From Thermosediminibacteraceae bacterium (GTDB lineage Bacteria > Bacillota > Thermosediminibacteria > Thermosediminibacterales > Thermosediminibacteraceae): a stretch of 64,000 bases of DNA. The notes under the pieces were generated by a model, which worked only from the letters and a program-made list of their open reading frames with translations, searched no databases and was not told the origin of the DNA. The stretch covers positions 186,001-250,000 of the forward strand of contig JAKKUQ010000001.1 in the NCBI GenBank assembly GCA_021890755.1, given 5' to 3'. Both the position numbers and the translations under genes were made by a program. Below, one piece after another: positions 56,292-64,000 of this stretch (within the stretch, counting starts at the first letter, position 1; each line of letters starts with the position of its first letter).

Positions 56292-56786
56292 TTAAAGGGT
56301 CTTTTGCAATTCTTCTTCCAGATATTTGATGAAATCACCGCTTACATCCATAACCGTTATGTCTATATCTTTTACATCCCCAAGAACTTCTTTATAAACC
56401 CTTGCCACATCTTTTTTGGGGACGCCTCCAACGCCTGTAGCAAGTGCAGGCAAAACCATGGACTTTACATTCTTCTCCCGGGCTTTCTCAAGGAGTGATT
56501 GAAGGCATTTTCTTACTATCTCCACGCTGGATGGCTCCGCCGGCCTTTTCATCGTCACCGCATGAAAGACGTACTTGGCTTTTAAACCGCCAGCTGTAGT
56601 AACGTAAACGTCTCCCGGCCGGGGGTCGGTTTCTTTGCAAATTCTTATTGCTTCATCTTCTATTACCTTACCACCAGCCTTTTTGATGGCGAGAGCAACA
56701 CCTCCACCCATTGACCCCATTCCATTAGCAGCGTTAACTATAACATCAGCCTCAGCCTTGGTTATATCTCCGATAACAAGCTTCAC
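56292..56786 (-). CDS. Macro-domain protein (ADP-ribose binding/hydrolase)
   Basis: Macro domain that binds ADP-ribose or O-acetyl-ADP-ribose. Motifs: GDITKAEADVIVNAANGMG, GGVALAIKKAGGKV, GDVYVTTAGGLKAKYVFHAV and LPALATGVGG. 164 aa, a single domain. GTG at 56786 follows GGGAGGTG. A broken ADP-ribosylglycohydrolase gene lies 7 kb away in the same accessory stretch. Confidence 0.93.
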   Translation of the reverse strand: MKLVIGDITKAEADVIVNAANGMGSMGGGVALAIKKAGGKVIEDEAIRICKETDPRPGDVYVTTAGGLKAKYVFHAVTMKRPAEPSSVEIVRKCLQSLLEKAREKNVKSMVLPALATGVGGVPKKDVARVYKEVLGDVKDIDITVMDVSGDFIKYLEEELQKTL

Positions 56787-56806
56787 TTTTTATCACCTCC
56801 CTGAGC

Positions 56807-57115
56807 TTAACATTTAGAGGTACTGGACAATTCTTCCAATTTATTTTTCCAGTAATCCCGCTTTGCTTTCAAATCTCCTATCAACTTCAAGTCGTGTTCA
56901 ATGCAAAGTCCTTCTTTAACCCTGTTTTCGGCAATAAGAATGGCCTCATCAAAAGTATCAAGAGCTCTTTTGAATAAATCTTCAGCATAACAAGCTCTTT
57001 CCCTTTCGTGAGGCCACTGAGATTTTTTCGAATCCCTTATAACAGCTTTTAGAATATCGAAGAACTTTTCCCCCTCGGTGTAAAGATTTATGGAAAATTC
57101 AAGGTTTTTGATCAT
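56807..57115 (-). CDS. Unknown helical protein, 102 aa
   Basis: Predicted all-alpha: VIRDSKKSQWPHERERACY and LFKRALDTFDEAILIAENR. No zinc or nuclease motif. ATG at 57115 follows GGGAGG. 20 bases upstream of the macro-domain gene and probably in one operon with it. Function unknown. Confidence 0.7.
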   Translation of the reverse strand: MIKNLEFSINLYTEGEKFFDILKAVIRDSKKSQWPHERERACYAEDLFKRALDTFDEAILIAENRVKEGLCIEHDLKLIGDLKAKRDYWKNKLEELSSTSKC

Positions 57116-57203
57116 TTAAACAACCTCCCGGCCGCTTTTACTATATAATTTCCACAAAAATTTCAAAATTCCTTCTTTCTTTTAAAAAATGCTTTATCAT
57201 GAG

Positions 57204-59843
57204 CTACAGCATCGCGCCAAGGCCGGAGAGGGATAAAATCAAAAGCCATACTTTTTTATCTAGGGGCACGGTGTGGAAAATAGCCTGCAGTGCCGGTATA
57301 TACACGACTCCCAAAAGCATAGCCGCAGAACACACTACCGCCAGGGTAAGGTAAAGATTCGAAAAGAGATTTTTTCCCCATATTACGGTGCTCTCTGACC
57401 TGCACTCAAAGGCAAATATAAGCTGCGACATTATCAGGGTAGAAAAAGCCACGGTTCTAGCAAAGGCAATATCTCCGCGCCCGTAATACCAGGATATTAT
57501 GTAAGCGGCTATGGTGGCAAGGCTTATCAAAAACCCCCTGTAAATTATCTTCCGTCCTAGACCCCCAGCAAAAATACTCTCGTTCTTTTTACGCGGCTTG
57601 CGGCTCATAACGTCGCTTTCTGGAGGATCTGCACCCAGTGCAATAGCCGGGAGGCCATCGGTTACAAGGTTCACCCAGAGCACTTGTATGGGAAGCAGGG
57701 GTAAGGGCAGTCCCAGCAGAGACGCCCATACCATCGTCAGCACTTCTCCTGTATTGCAGGAAAGCAGGTAGCGGATGAATTTGCGGATATTGTCATAAAT
57801 GATGCGCCCTTCTTCCACTGCAGCAACGATACTCGCGAAATTGTCATCCAGCAATATCATCGCCGAAGCTTCTTTCGTGACATCTGTGCCGGTTTTCCCC
57901 ATGGAAATGCCAATATCGGCTTCTTTTACCGCTGGAGCATCGTTAACCCCGTCACCGGTCATGGCAACAACGTGGCCTTTCTTTTTAAGTGCCCGGACGA
58001 TTCTCAGCTTATGTTGCGGTGTCACACGCGCGTATACCGAAATCTCATCTACGCAATTTAAAAATTCTGATTCGGACATATTGTCAAGTTCCTGCCCGGT
58101 TATTATCTTTCCCCCTTTACCCATGATATTAAGTTCCTTTGCTACCGCCCAAGCTGTGGCCCGGTGGTCGCCTGTGATCATTACGGGTCTTATTCCTGCA
58201 GCAAAACACTTTTCAACAGCACTTGCTGCTTCCGGTCTCGGGGGATCAATCATACCCATTAAACCTAAAAATATCAAATCGCGCTCGAGGTTTTCACTCG
58301 CAGCCTGAGCAGGATTTACTTTTTTGTAAGCAAATGCAAGAACTCTGAGGGCTTCTCTTCCCATATCTTCATTTATCTTAGTAATTTTTCTCTTGTCGGT
58401 TGCGGTAAATTCCCTGACACTACCGTTAACTTCGATTTTATTGCAAAGATCCATTATCACATCTACTGCACCTTTTGTAAAAAGGAAAAGTTCTCCCCTT
58501 GGAGTTTTTACCAGCACCGACATGCGCTTTCGTTCCGAATCAAAGGGGATTTCTTTTACTCTTTTATATGACCTTTCAACATCTTGCTTTAATATATTGG
58601 CTTTTGAGGCAGCCACCAGAAGGGCGACTTCCGTGGGGTCACCGGAGGGAACCATTTCTTTGGACTTTATAAACTTACCTAAAATTCCGGACTTTGGTTC
58701 GCAAAGCTCGGCATTATTGCATGACACCGAGATTTCAAGCAGTTTTTTAAGTCCGGGGGGAATTTGCTTAAAGAGCCTGCCGTCCTGGGTAATAAAATCC
58801 CCTTCCAGCCGGTAGCCGCTTCCCGTAACCGTCACTGTTTCTCCGTCTACGTATATTTTCCTTACGGTCATTCTGTTTTCAGTAAGCGTTCCTGTCTTAT
58901 CGCTACATATAACCGTGGCACACCCAAGGGTCTCTACAGCCGTAAGTTTTCTTATCAGGACGTTTTTTTTCACCATCCTCTGAACGCCCATCGCAAGCAC
59001 CATCGTGACCACAGCTGGCAATCCTTCCGGAATAGCAGCAACTGCAAGGCTGACGCCGAACAGGAACATGCTGTATATCTCTTCCCCTCTTATAACTCCC
59101 AACATAGCAACTGCAGCGCATATTGCAAGACAAATGACAAGGAGCTGTTTACCCAGGTCATCCAGGCGCCTTTGAAGGGGGGTCCGTTCCTCCTCTATCC
59201 CTTCTATCATACCGGCAATCCTGCCCATTTCCGTATTCATACCTATTTGGGTCACCAGCATTCTTCCCCGGCCGCTCACCACCATTGTGCCCATGAAAAC
59301 CAGATTTGGCCGGTGAATTTTCAAGCCTTCATGATCTTTGTTTTCCGCGGATTTTTCCACCGGAACCGATTCTCCTGTCAGCACCGATTCGTCTACTTTG
59401 AGGTTTTCAGCCTCAATAAGTTCTCCATCAGCCGGTACCTTATCGCCGGTTTCCAGGAGCACTATGTCACCGGGTACCAAATCTTTAGCCGGTATCACCT
59501 TTATTTCGCCATCCCTTAAAACCCTAGCGGTGGGGGCTGTCATTTCTTTGAGGGCTTGTAGCGCTCTTTCGGTCCTGTATTCCTGGATAAACCCCATAAA
59601 ACCGTTTAAAATTATAATTGCTGTAATAGCTATGGCATCTGCCATCTCGCCCAATAAAGCAGAAATTAAAGTGGCGCCCAGCAATACCAAGGTAATGGCG
59701 CTCTTAAACTGATCAAAGAAGATGGCTATTGGCGATTTTCCCCTAGTTTCCAAAAGCTTATTTTCTCCGAAAAGCTTTTTCTTTAGAGGTATTTCCCGGC
59801 TGGATAAGCCTCTTGCAAGATCAGTGCCCCATGAATTTGCCAT
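57204..59843 (-). CDS. P-type Ca2+-transporting ATPase (possibly shortened tail)
   Basis: SERCA-like P2A cation pump, 879 aa. N-terminal cation ATPase domain (LARGLSSREIPLKKKLFGENK), A-domain VLTGESVPVEK, membrane Ca site ...PEGLPAVV, phosphorylation motif CSDKTGTLTENRM, hinge MTGDGVNDAPAVKEADIGI and a C-terminal bundle. The protein stops at a TAG at 57204, right after the last helix; the same frame after it stays open for 20 codons (LMIKHFLKERRN...), so the usual cytoplasmic tail may be cut by a point mutation. ATG at 59843 follows GGAGGG. Confidence 0.93.
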   Translation of the reverse strand: MANSWGTDLARGLSSREIPLKKKLFGENKLLETRGKSPIAIFFDQFKSAITLVLLGATLISALLGEMADAIAITAIIILNGFMGFIQEYRTERALQALKEMTAPTARVLRDGEIKVIPAKDLVPGDIVLLETGDKVPADGELIEAENLKVDESVLTGESVPVEKSAENKDHEGLKIHRPNLVFMGTMVVSGRGRMLVTQIGMNTEMGRIAGMIEGIEEERTPLQRRLDDLGKQLLVICLAICAAVAMLGVIRGEEIYSMFLFGVSLAVAAIPEGLPAVVTMVLAMGVQRMVKKNVLIRKLTAVETLGCATVICSDKTGTLTENRMTVRKIYVDGETVTVTGSGYRLEGDFITQDGRLFKQIPPGLKKLLEISVSCNNAELCEPKSGILGKFIKSKEMVPSGDPTEVALLVAASKANILKQDVERSYKRVKEIPFDSERKRMSVLVKTPRGELFLFTKGAVDVIMDLCNKIEVNGSVREFTATDKRKITKINEDMGREALRVLAFAYKKVNPAQAASENLERDLIFLGLMGMIDPPRPEAASAVEKCFAAGIRPVMITGDHRATAWAVAKELNIMGKGGKIITGQELDNMSESEFLNCVDEISVYARVTPQHKLRIVRALKKKGHVVAMTGDGVNDAPAVKEADIGISMGKTGTDVTKEASAMILLDDNFASIVAAVEEGRIIYDNIRKFIRYLLSCNTGEVLTMVWASLLGLPLPLLPIQVLWVNLVTDGLPAIALGADPPESDVMSRKPRKKNESIFAGGLGRKIIYRGFLISLATIAAYIISWYYGRGDIAFARTVAFSTLIMSQLIFAFECRSESTVIWGKNLFSNLYLTLAVVCSAAMLLGVVYIPALQAIFHTVPLDKKVWLLILSLSGLGAML

Positions 59844-59911
59844 TTTTATCCCTCCAAGTCTTTTTACACTCTAAAATTTTATTCCCCGATTTTGGAGCTT
59901 ATTCTTTCCTT

Positions 59912-60448
59912 TTACGCAAACATCTTTTTTACTATATATACCGACGCCAGAAAACTTGCAGAATCCGCTAAAATCCCAACAGGAATAGCATATCTTGTCT
60001 TCCGCACACCTACGGAGCCAAAATAGATGGCAATTATGTAAAAGGTGGTATCGGTAGAACCCATCAGGGTAGATGCCAGCCTTCCCATAAAGGAATCCGG
60101 CCCGTAAGTGTCAAAGATCTCCATCATCATACCCAGGGCAGCAGGCCCAGACAAGCTTCTCACTATCGACAAAAAAAGGGTATCAGCCGGAACCTGCAAA
60201 AGTTCGATTAGAGGATACAAGGCTTTAACCATTATTTCCACTGCTCCAGATTCTCTAAAGATACCGACGGCTACATAAATGCCCACAAGGTAGGGAATGA
60301 GCCTGATGGCAAGAAGCAAACCTTCCCGGGCACCTTGTACAAAAACTTCAAATATCCTTACTTTGTTTATCAATCCGTGCAAAAAGACCATGGAGATTAT
60401 AAATGGAATCAGCCATGAAAAGGCTGACATTTCCGCCAAATCCTTCAC
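59912..60448 (-). CDS. spmB: Spore maturation protein B
   Basis: Membrane protein of the nucleoside recognition/Gate family needed for spore core dehydration in Bacillus. 178 aa with four or five helices; the Gate motif GPAALGMMMEIFDTYGPDSF and GSTDTTFYIIAIYFGSVGVRKTR are typical. Start: GTG at 60448 lies close to GAGG; a TTG two codons on has better spacing. Next to spmA. Confidence 0.92.
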   Translation of the reverse strand: MKDLAEMSAFSWLIPFIISMVFLHGLINKVRIFEVFVQGAREGLLLAIRLIPYLVGIYVAVGIFRESGAVEIMVKALYPLIELLQVPADTLFLSIVRSLSGPAALGMMMEIFDTYGPDSFMGRLASTLMGSTDTTFYIIAIYFGSVGVRKTRYAIPVGILADSASFLASVYIVKKMFA

Positions 60449-60457
60449 CTTCCTCTT

Positions 60458-61039
60458 TCAGCTTTTCGAGTAAATAATCCTGAAAATGTAGTCTGCAACG
60501 ATGGCAACCAGCGTGGAACAGATGCTGGCGAAAAGAATAGCACCCACCACTTCCGATGGATTTTTAGAGCCTGCCGCAGCTCTGAGAGCGATTATAGTGG
60601 CTGGCACTAAGGTTACGCCGGAGGTGTTTATAGCAAGAAAGGTACACATGGCTTCCGTTGCAGTATCGGGATGGGGATTGAGCTTTTGCAGTTCCTTCAT
60701 CGCTTTAAGGCCGAAAGGAGTTGCAGCGTTGCCGAATCCCAGCATGTTTGCACTCAGGTTCATCAGTATACTTCCCAAAGCCGGATGTCCTCTGGGTATC
60801 GAGGGGAAAAGCAAGGTAAAAACCGGTGCTATAAACTTGCTCATTTGGTCTATTAGACCGGATGCTTCGGCTACTTTTGCTATTCCTAGCCAGAGACTTA
60901 TAACTCCCATAAGGTTTATTGCCCTTTCAATGGCGCTGCTTGCTGCATTTAACGCCGCAGGAGTTATAACCTCCAGCCTTCCGTTCCAGGCAGCAGCAAA
61001 TATCCCCCCCAGTATTAAAAAAGAAAAAATCCAGTTCAC
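60458..61039 (-). CDS. spmA: Spore maturation protein A
   Basis: 193 aa, nucleoside recognition domain; ANMLGFGNAATPFGLKAMKEL and CTFLAINTSGVTLVPATIIALR are SpmA signatures. Works with SpmB 9 bases downstream. GTG at 61039 follows AAGGGGG. Preceded in the strand by an L,D-transpeptidase gene. Confidence 0.93.
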   Translation of the reverse strand: MNWIFSFLILGGIFAAAWNGRLEVITPAALNAASSAIERAINLMGVISLWLGIAKVAEASGLIDQMSKFIAPVFTLLFPSIPRGHPALGSILMNLSANMLGFGNAATPFGLKAMKELQKLNPHPDTATEAMCTFLAINTSGVTLVPATIIALRAAAGSKNPSEVVGAILFASICSTLVAIVADYIFRIIYSKS

Positions 61040-61055
61040 TTTGTTTCCCCCTTTA

Positions 61056-62363
61056 TCAATCGTGAATTACAACCAGCGTTCCTTCAGGGATATTTTCGTA
61101 AAACCATTTGGCATCTTCGTCCTTTAACCTCACGCAACCGTGGCTTGCGGGTATACCAAGCTTTTCGTATTCTTCCCTTATGAGGTTCCGATCCCTGTCT
61201 CTCGGCATGGAATGAAAAAGATAATTGTCCTTTATCCTCACCCAGTAAAATGCTCCCTGGCCGAATCTTTCCGAAAAAAACCACACTCCCCGGTCCTTCA
61301 CGGTAAAATATCCCCGGGGCGTTTCGGTATCGGGGCCAGGCCTTCCTCCCGATGCCAGCATGGTCTTTATGATTTTTTTGCCCCTATATACCACCACCTT
61401 CTGCACGGGCCTCAAGTTAACCTCTACCCATAATCGGTCACCCAGATCCTTAGTGGTAAATTCAAACCTATAGTGTGCCAATTTTTGCCCGTACACTGAA
61501 GTTCCCTCGACCGAAACCTCATACTTTTCTCCCGGGAGGAAAACTGAATGAGGTTTAAACTCGGCTGTTTTCCCCCGGCAAATCACATCCCCGGTCATCC
61601 GGCTCACTTTAATGAAAACTTCCTTCATTTCCTGGTCAAAGTCGACCTTTAAAACTGTGTACGGCATTACATCTTTTTTGCCGTTTTCGGGATCGGTAGA
61701 GATTACTTTCGGAATTGGAGCAACTTCAAACCACCGGTAAAAACCGGCAAAGATACTTTCATTGCCCTCAAACTTCACAAAGTATTTTTTTCCGGGTTGT
61801 AATGGGTCCCGAGGTATGAGAAGCCACTGGCTGGTGTCCTTAAACAATTTGCCTATTGCCATGGGAATATAGCGAGGCCTCAAAGCAAAATCGAAATCTG
61901 TCCTTAGGGATTTGAGCTCCGCTTCACCAACAGGGGTGCTGAAGCTCAAAACCACGGGGCCTGAACTTGCAACCGGCGACGAAACCCCTACCAAAAAAGG
62001 CCGTATTTTTACCCTGTAATAAACTTTCACGCTCTTGAGAAGCCCCGGCACTGCGGTCTTTAACGGTTCTATGCGAAGCATCGTTTTAAATCCTTTAGGA
62101 AGGCCTTTTTCCATGGCGTATATTTCCAAATTTCGGTCATCAATCCAGCGAAAAGTCTTTACAAAATCCACCCCTGGCCTTTCAGATTCCAGGTGGATCT
62201 TATCTCCCACATCCCGTTCTATTACCGGGACGTAAAAGTTCACCCTTATCCGCACAAGTCCTGTATCGTTCAGTTGCTCTATTGTCACATCGTTGAAACG
62301 AGATAGTGCTATCCACGCCGTAATAAGGACAAGAATCATTAAAAGCAGGTACCTGCCCTTCAC
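61056..62363 (-). CDS. L,D-transpeptidase with N-terminal Ig-like domains
   Basis: Cell-wall cross-linking enzyme (YkuD). N-terminal signal-anchor (LLLMILVLITAWIALSRF), one or two Ig-like/Big_5 domains (residues about 60-300), and a C-terminal YkuD domain with the catalytic Cys in ASHGCVRLKDEDA and a preceding His in YLFHSMPRDRDR. 435 aa. GTG at 62363 follows AAGGGGGTG. Close to spmA/B, so a role in cortex or spore wall is possible. Confidence 0.9.
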   Translation of the reverse strand: MKGRYLLLMILVLITAWIALSRFNDVTIEQLNDTGLVRIRVNFYVPVIERDVGDKIHLESERPGVDFVKTFRWIDDRNLEIYAMEKGLPKGFKTMLRIEPLKTAVPGLLKSVKVYYRVKIRPFLVGVSSPVASSGPVVLSFSTPVGEAELKSLRTDFDFALRPRYIPMAIGKLFKDTSQWLLIPRDPLQPGKKYFVKFEGNESIFAGFYRWFEVAPIPKVISTDPENGKKDVMPYTVLKVDFDQEMKEVFIKVSRMTGDVICRGKTAEFKPHSVFLPGEKYEVSVEGTSVYGQKLAHYRFEFTTKDLGDRLWVEVNLRPVQKVVVYRGKKIIKTMLASGGRPGPDTETPRGYFTVKDRGVWFFSERFGQGAFYWVRIKDNYLFHSMPRDRDRNLIREEYEKLGIPASHGCVRLKDEDAKWFYENIPEGTLVVIHD

Positions 62364-62425
62364 CAGCCCACCCCCTTTTAACTATTTTTATGACCGAAAA
62401 AAAACAATTTTGACCAAAAAGAAAA

Positions 62426-62447
62426 AGGATGCCTTAACAGACATCCT
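62426..62447 (-). terminator. Terminator after the ABC permease gene
   Basis: AGGATG and CATCCT with a 10-base loop, followed on the minus strand by CTTTTTCTTTTTGG. Confidence 0.7.
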
Positions 62448-62485
62448 CTTGAAAGCGCTTTGTTTTTCTTTTTACATGCTATCTT

Positions 62486-63328
62486 TCATATATCCCTTAA
62501 TGTAAAGCTCCTGGCTGCCATATAGAGCACAAAAATAGTATAAGCCGCCGCGTAAATGAGCATATAAACGCTCGGTTCCGCCCCACCCCCCAATAAGTTA
62601 TTCCGCATAAGGTATACTTCACCCGACGAAAATAAAAGCGAATTCATCTTCCTGTACAGTGCATCGGTGGGCATTATCAGGCTTGAAATAATCCCAGCAT
62701 TTATAAGCCCTTTTGCGCTACGCCCCCCAAGGGATATCAAATATCCTATTCTTTCCAGCCAGCCTCCGATAAGCGCAAAGCCGTATAGCATAACCGCCAT
62801 AATGCCGGTACCGAGCGTGGACATGCGCGCGCTCCCCCATAAACACACTGAAAGCAAAATGATAGGAATCCACAAAAATAGAAGGGCACTATAAAAAATC
62901 TGTGTAAAATTAAAAACTATTCTTGCCCCAAAAGCCTTGTTTAAAAACAAAATGCTAAGGAAAAGGATTAAGGCGTAAGATGATACCAAAAGACCTATCC
63001 CGCAAAATTTCCCGAGAACTACCTCCCAACGCCTTATCGGTTTTACCAAGACCGCCTGCATTACTCCGCTTTCTATGTCCCCCGAAAGCGCACCTGCAGA
63101 GGACAGGATTACCAAAAAGGCAACGATAAGGGCTGCAAAATAAAGCCCTATCGAAATAAATTCCGAAGAAATCGGCACCGCAAGAGTGCTAAGCTTCGGC
63201 AGGTCTTTATAAGCTTCTCTAATCCCGAAACCATAAAGGGCAAGAAAAGCCACGGTCAACAATAACACAAAAAGCAGCGCCCTTTTATACAGCATTTCCT
63301 TAAATGTGTACTTCATCAGCGTTATCAA
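62486..63328 (-). CDS. ABC-2 type transporter permease
   Basis: About 280 aa with six membrane segments (ALLFVLLLTVAFLALYGFG, YFAALIVAFLVILSSAGAL, and others) and the SGDIESGVMQAVLVKPIRRWEVVLGKF loop of the ABC-2/NosY permease family. TTG at 63328 follows AGGAG with a 6-base spacer inside the ATPase gene, overlapping its end by about 29 bases; an ATG four codons on has no proper site. Exports an unknown substrate with its ATPase partner. Confidence 0.88.
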   Translation of the reverse strand: MITLMKYTFKEMLYKRALLFVLLLTVAFLALYGFGIREAYKDLPKLSTLAVPISSEFISIGLYFAALIVAFLVILSSAGALSGDIESGVMQAVLVKPIRRWEVVLGKFCGIGLLVSSYALILFLSILFLNKAFGARIVFNFTQIFYSALLFLWIPIILLSVCLWGSARMSTLGTGIMAVMLYGFALIGGWLERIGYLISLGGRSAKGLINAGIISSLIMPTDALYRKMNSLLFSSGEVYLMRNNLLGGGAEPSVYMLIYAAAYTIFVLYMAARSFTLRDI

Positions 63329-64000
63329 AGGCTTCTCCTCCCTGCACCAGATAGACAAAAAGCTCCTCCAAAGACCCGCCTTCTATTTTGAGTTCGTAAA
63401 GGGGAGTTCCCGATTCCACTATCGTTTTTGCTATGATGGGTATATCCTCCCTTTTGCTTATTTTAAGCGATACGCAATCGTCTTTTTGCTCCACCCATTT
63501 GGCAATTTTCATAAGGTTATCCACAAGGCCCGGAGCTGGTGTGCCTATGCGTACCACTATGTGGGAATTGGCCAAAAGCATGTCTTGCAGATTCCCTTGG
63601 GCTATTATTTTGCCTTTGTTTATTATCGCCACCCGGTCGCACACCATTTCAACTTCGCTTAGAAGGTGGCTGTTTAGAAAAACGGTTTTCCCCTTCTTCT
63701 TCAGGTGCTTTATAATCTCGCGCACCTCTATTCTGCCGACGGGGTCCAGGGCTGAAGTGGGCTCATCGAGAAAAAGGAGCTCCGGATCAGCCAAAAGGGC
63801 TACAGCCAAGCCAAGCCTCTGCTGCATCCCTTTGCTGTAACTTGCTACTTTCTTTTTTTCATGCCCGGAAAGCCCAACCAGTTCTAAAAGCTCTGAAATC
63901 CTTCTTTCGAGCCTTGGGATTTTGTAAAGCTCCGCATGAAACCGCATGACTTCCAAGCCCGTCATCCAATCGTGGTAGCGGAAATTTTCGGGCAGGTATC
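63300..64000 (-). CDS. ABC transporter ATPase (5' part beyond window)
   Basis: ATP-binding subunit paired with the permease downstream. Visible: Q-loop region YLPENFRYHDWMTGLEVMRF, signature SYSKGMQQRLGLAVALL, Walker B PELLFLDEPTSALDP, and H-loop NSHLLSEVEMVCDRVAIINKG. Walker A lies beyond base 64000. The frame remains open to the edge, so 234 codons are visible. C-terminal extension as in exporters such as NosF/BcrA. Not a true start at the ATG at 63965. Confidence 0.93.
   Translation of the reverse strand, partial: YLPENFRYHDWMTGLEVMRFHAELYKIPRLERRISELLELVGLSGHEKKKVASYSKGMQQRLGLAVALLADPELLFLDEPTSALDPVGRIEVREIIKHLKKKGKTVFLNSHLLSEVEMVCDRVAIINKGKIIAQGNLQDMLLANSHIVVRIGTPAPGLVDNLMKIAKWVEQKDDCVSLKISKREDIPIIAKTIVESGTPLYELKIEGGSLEELFVYLVQGGEAFDNADEVHI

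Overview
The window comes from a low-to-moderate-GC, endospore-forming Firmicute of the thermophilic clostridial type. Support for this comes from the sporulation and spore genes (a Spo0E-like phosphatase, spoIIP, gpr, spmA/spmB, yqfC/yqfD, a SpoIIM-family gene), pyruvate phosphate dikinase with its regulator and CcpN, a SCIFF-type radical SAM maturase, and a group III (archaeal-like) chaperonin in the dnaK operon. That last arrangement is known from thermophilic and anaerobic Firmicutes such as Carboxydothermus. The genus is not determined; a Thermosediminibacterales/Thermoanaerobacterales-like lineage is only an inference. Nearly all genes lie on the minus strand, and many start at TTG or GTG behind strong Shine-Dalgarno sequences. 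Three (gpr, the PPDK regulator, ccpN) look as if they start at ATA.

Layout. 1-7.1 kb: 3' part of mraZ with a three-repeat operator, a paired M16 peptidase locus, tRNA-Pro(CGG), a putrescine-type aminotransferase, a Spo0E-like gene, the SCIFF maturase (with no SCIFF peptide beside it) and an FmdB zinc ribbon. 7.1-45.4 kb: a long conserved housekeeping block. In order it holds rnpB, rnhA, nif3-trmK, rpoD-dnaG, dgt, ppdK-PPDK regulator-ccpN, spoIIM family, recO, yerB family, dgkA-ybeY-pgpH-phoH, yqfD-yqfC, yqeY-rpsU, hinT, mtaB-rsmE-prmA, dnaJ-dnaK-grpE-chaperonin-hrcA, rluD, hemW-lepA, spoIIP-gpr, a holin-like gene, rpsT and holA. 45.5-48.3 kb: a small CRISPR array without cas genes, then comEC. 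48.4-57.1 kb: a looser accessory stretch with a broken ADP-ribosylglycohydrolase gene, an AlkD-like gene, a split membrane-protein gene, a possible clan-CD-type protein, a zinc ribbon, dapB, birA, a macro-domain gene and several small unknowns. 57.2-64 kb: a P-type Ca2+ ATPase, spmB/spmA, an L,D-transpeptidase and an ABC exporter that runs off the end.

How the genes work together. HrcA and a CIRCE operator just downstream of a sigma-A promoter control one heat-shock operon (hrcA, group III chaperonin, grpE, dnaK, with dnaJ beyond a hairpin). prmA, rsmE and mtaB follow and modify the ribosome and tRNA. CcpN and the PPDK regulator sit directly upstream of ppdK and form a gluconeogenesis/PEP control unit. 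YbeY, RNase P RNA, RNase H, TrmK, RluD, RsmE and MtaB make the block rich in RNA processing and modification. SpoIIP/GPR, SpmA/B, YqfC/YqfD and Spo0E cover engulfment, germination, spore maturation and entry into sporulation. The most notable items are the chaperonin, the cluster of apparent ATA starts, the orphan CRISPR array, the maturase without a partner peptide, and the small possible clan-CD-type protein at 52.4 kb.
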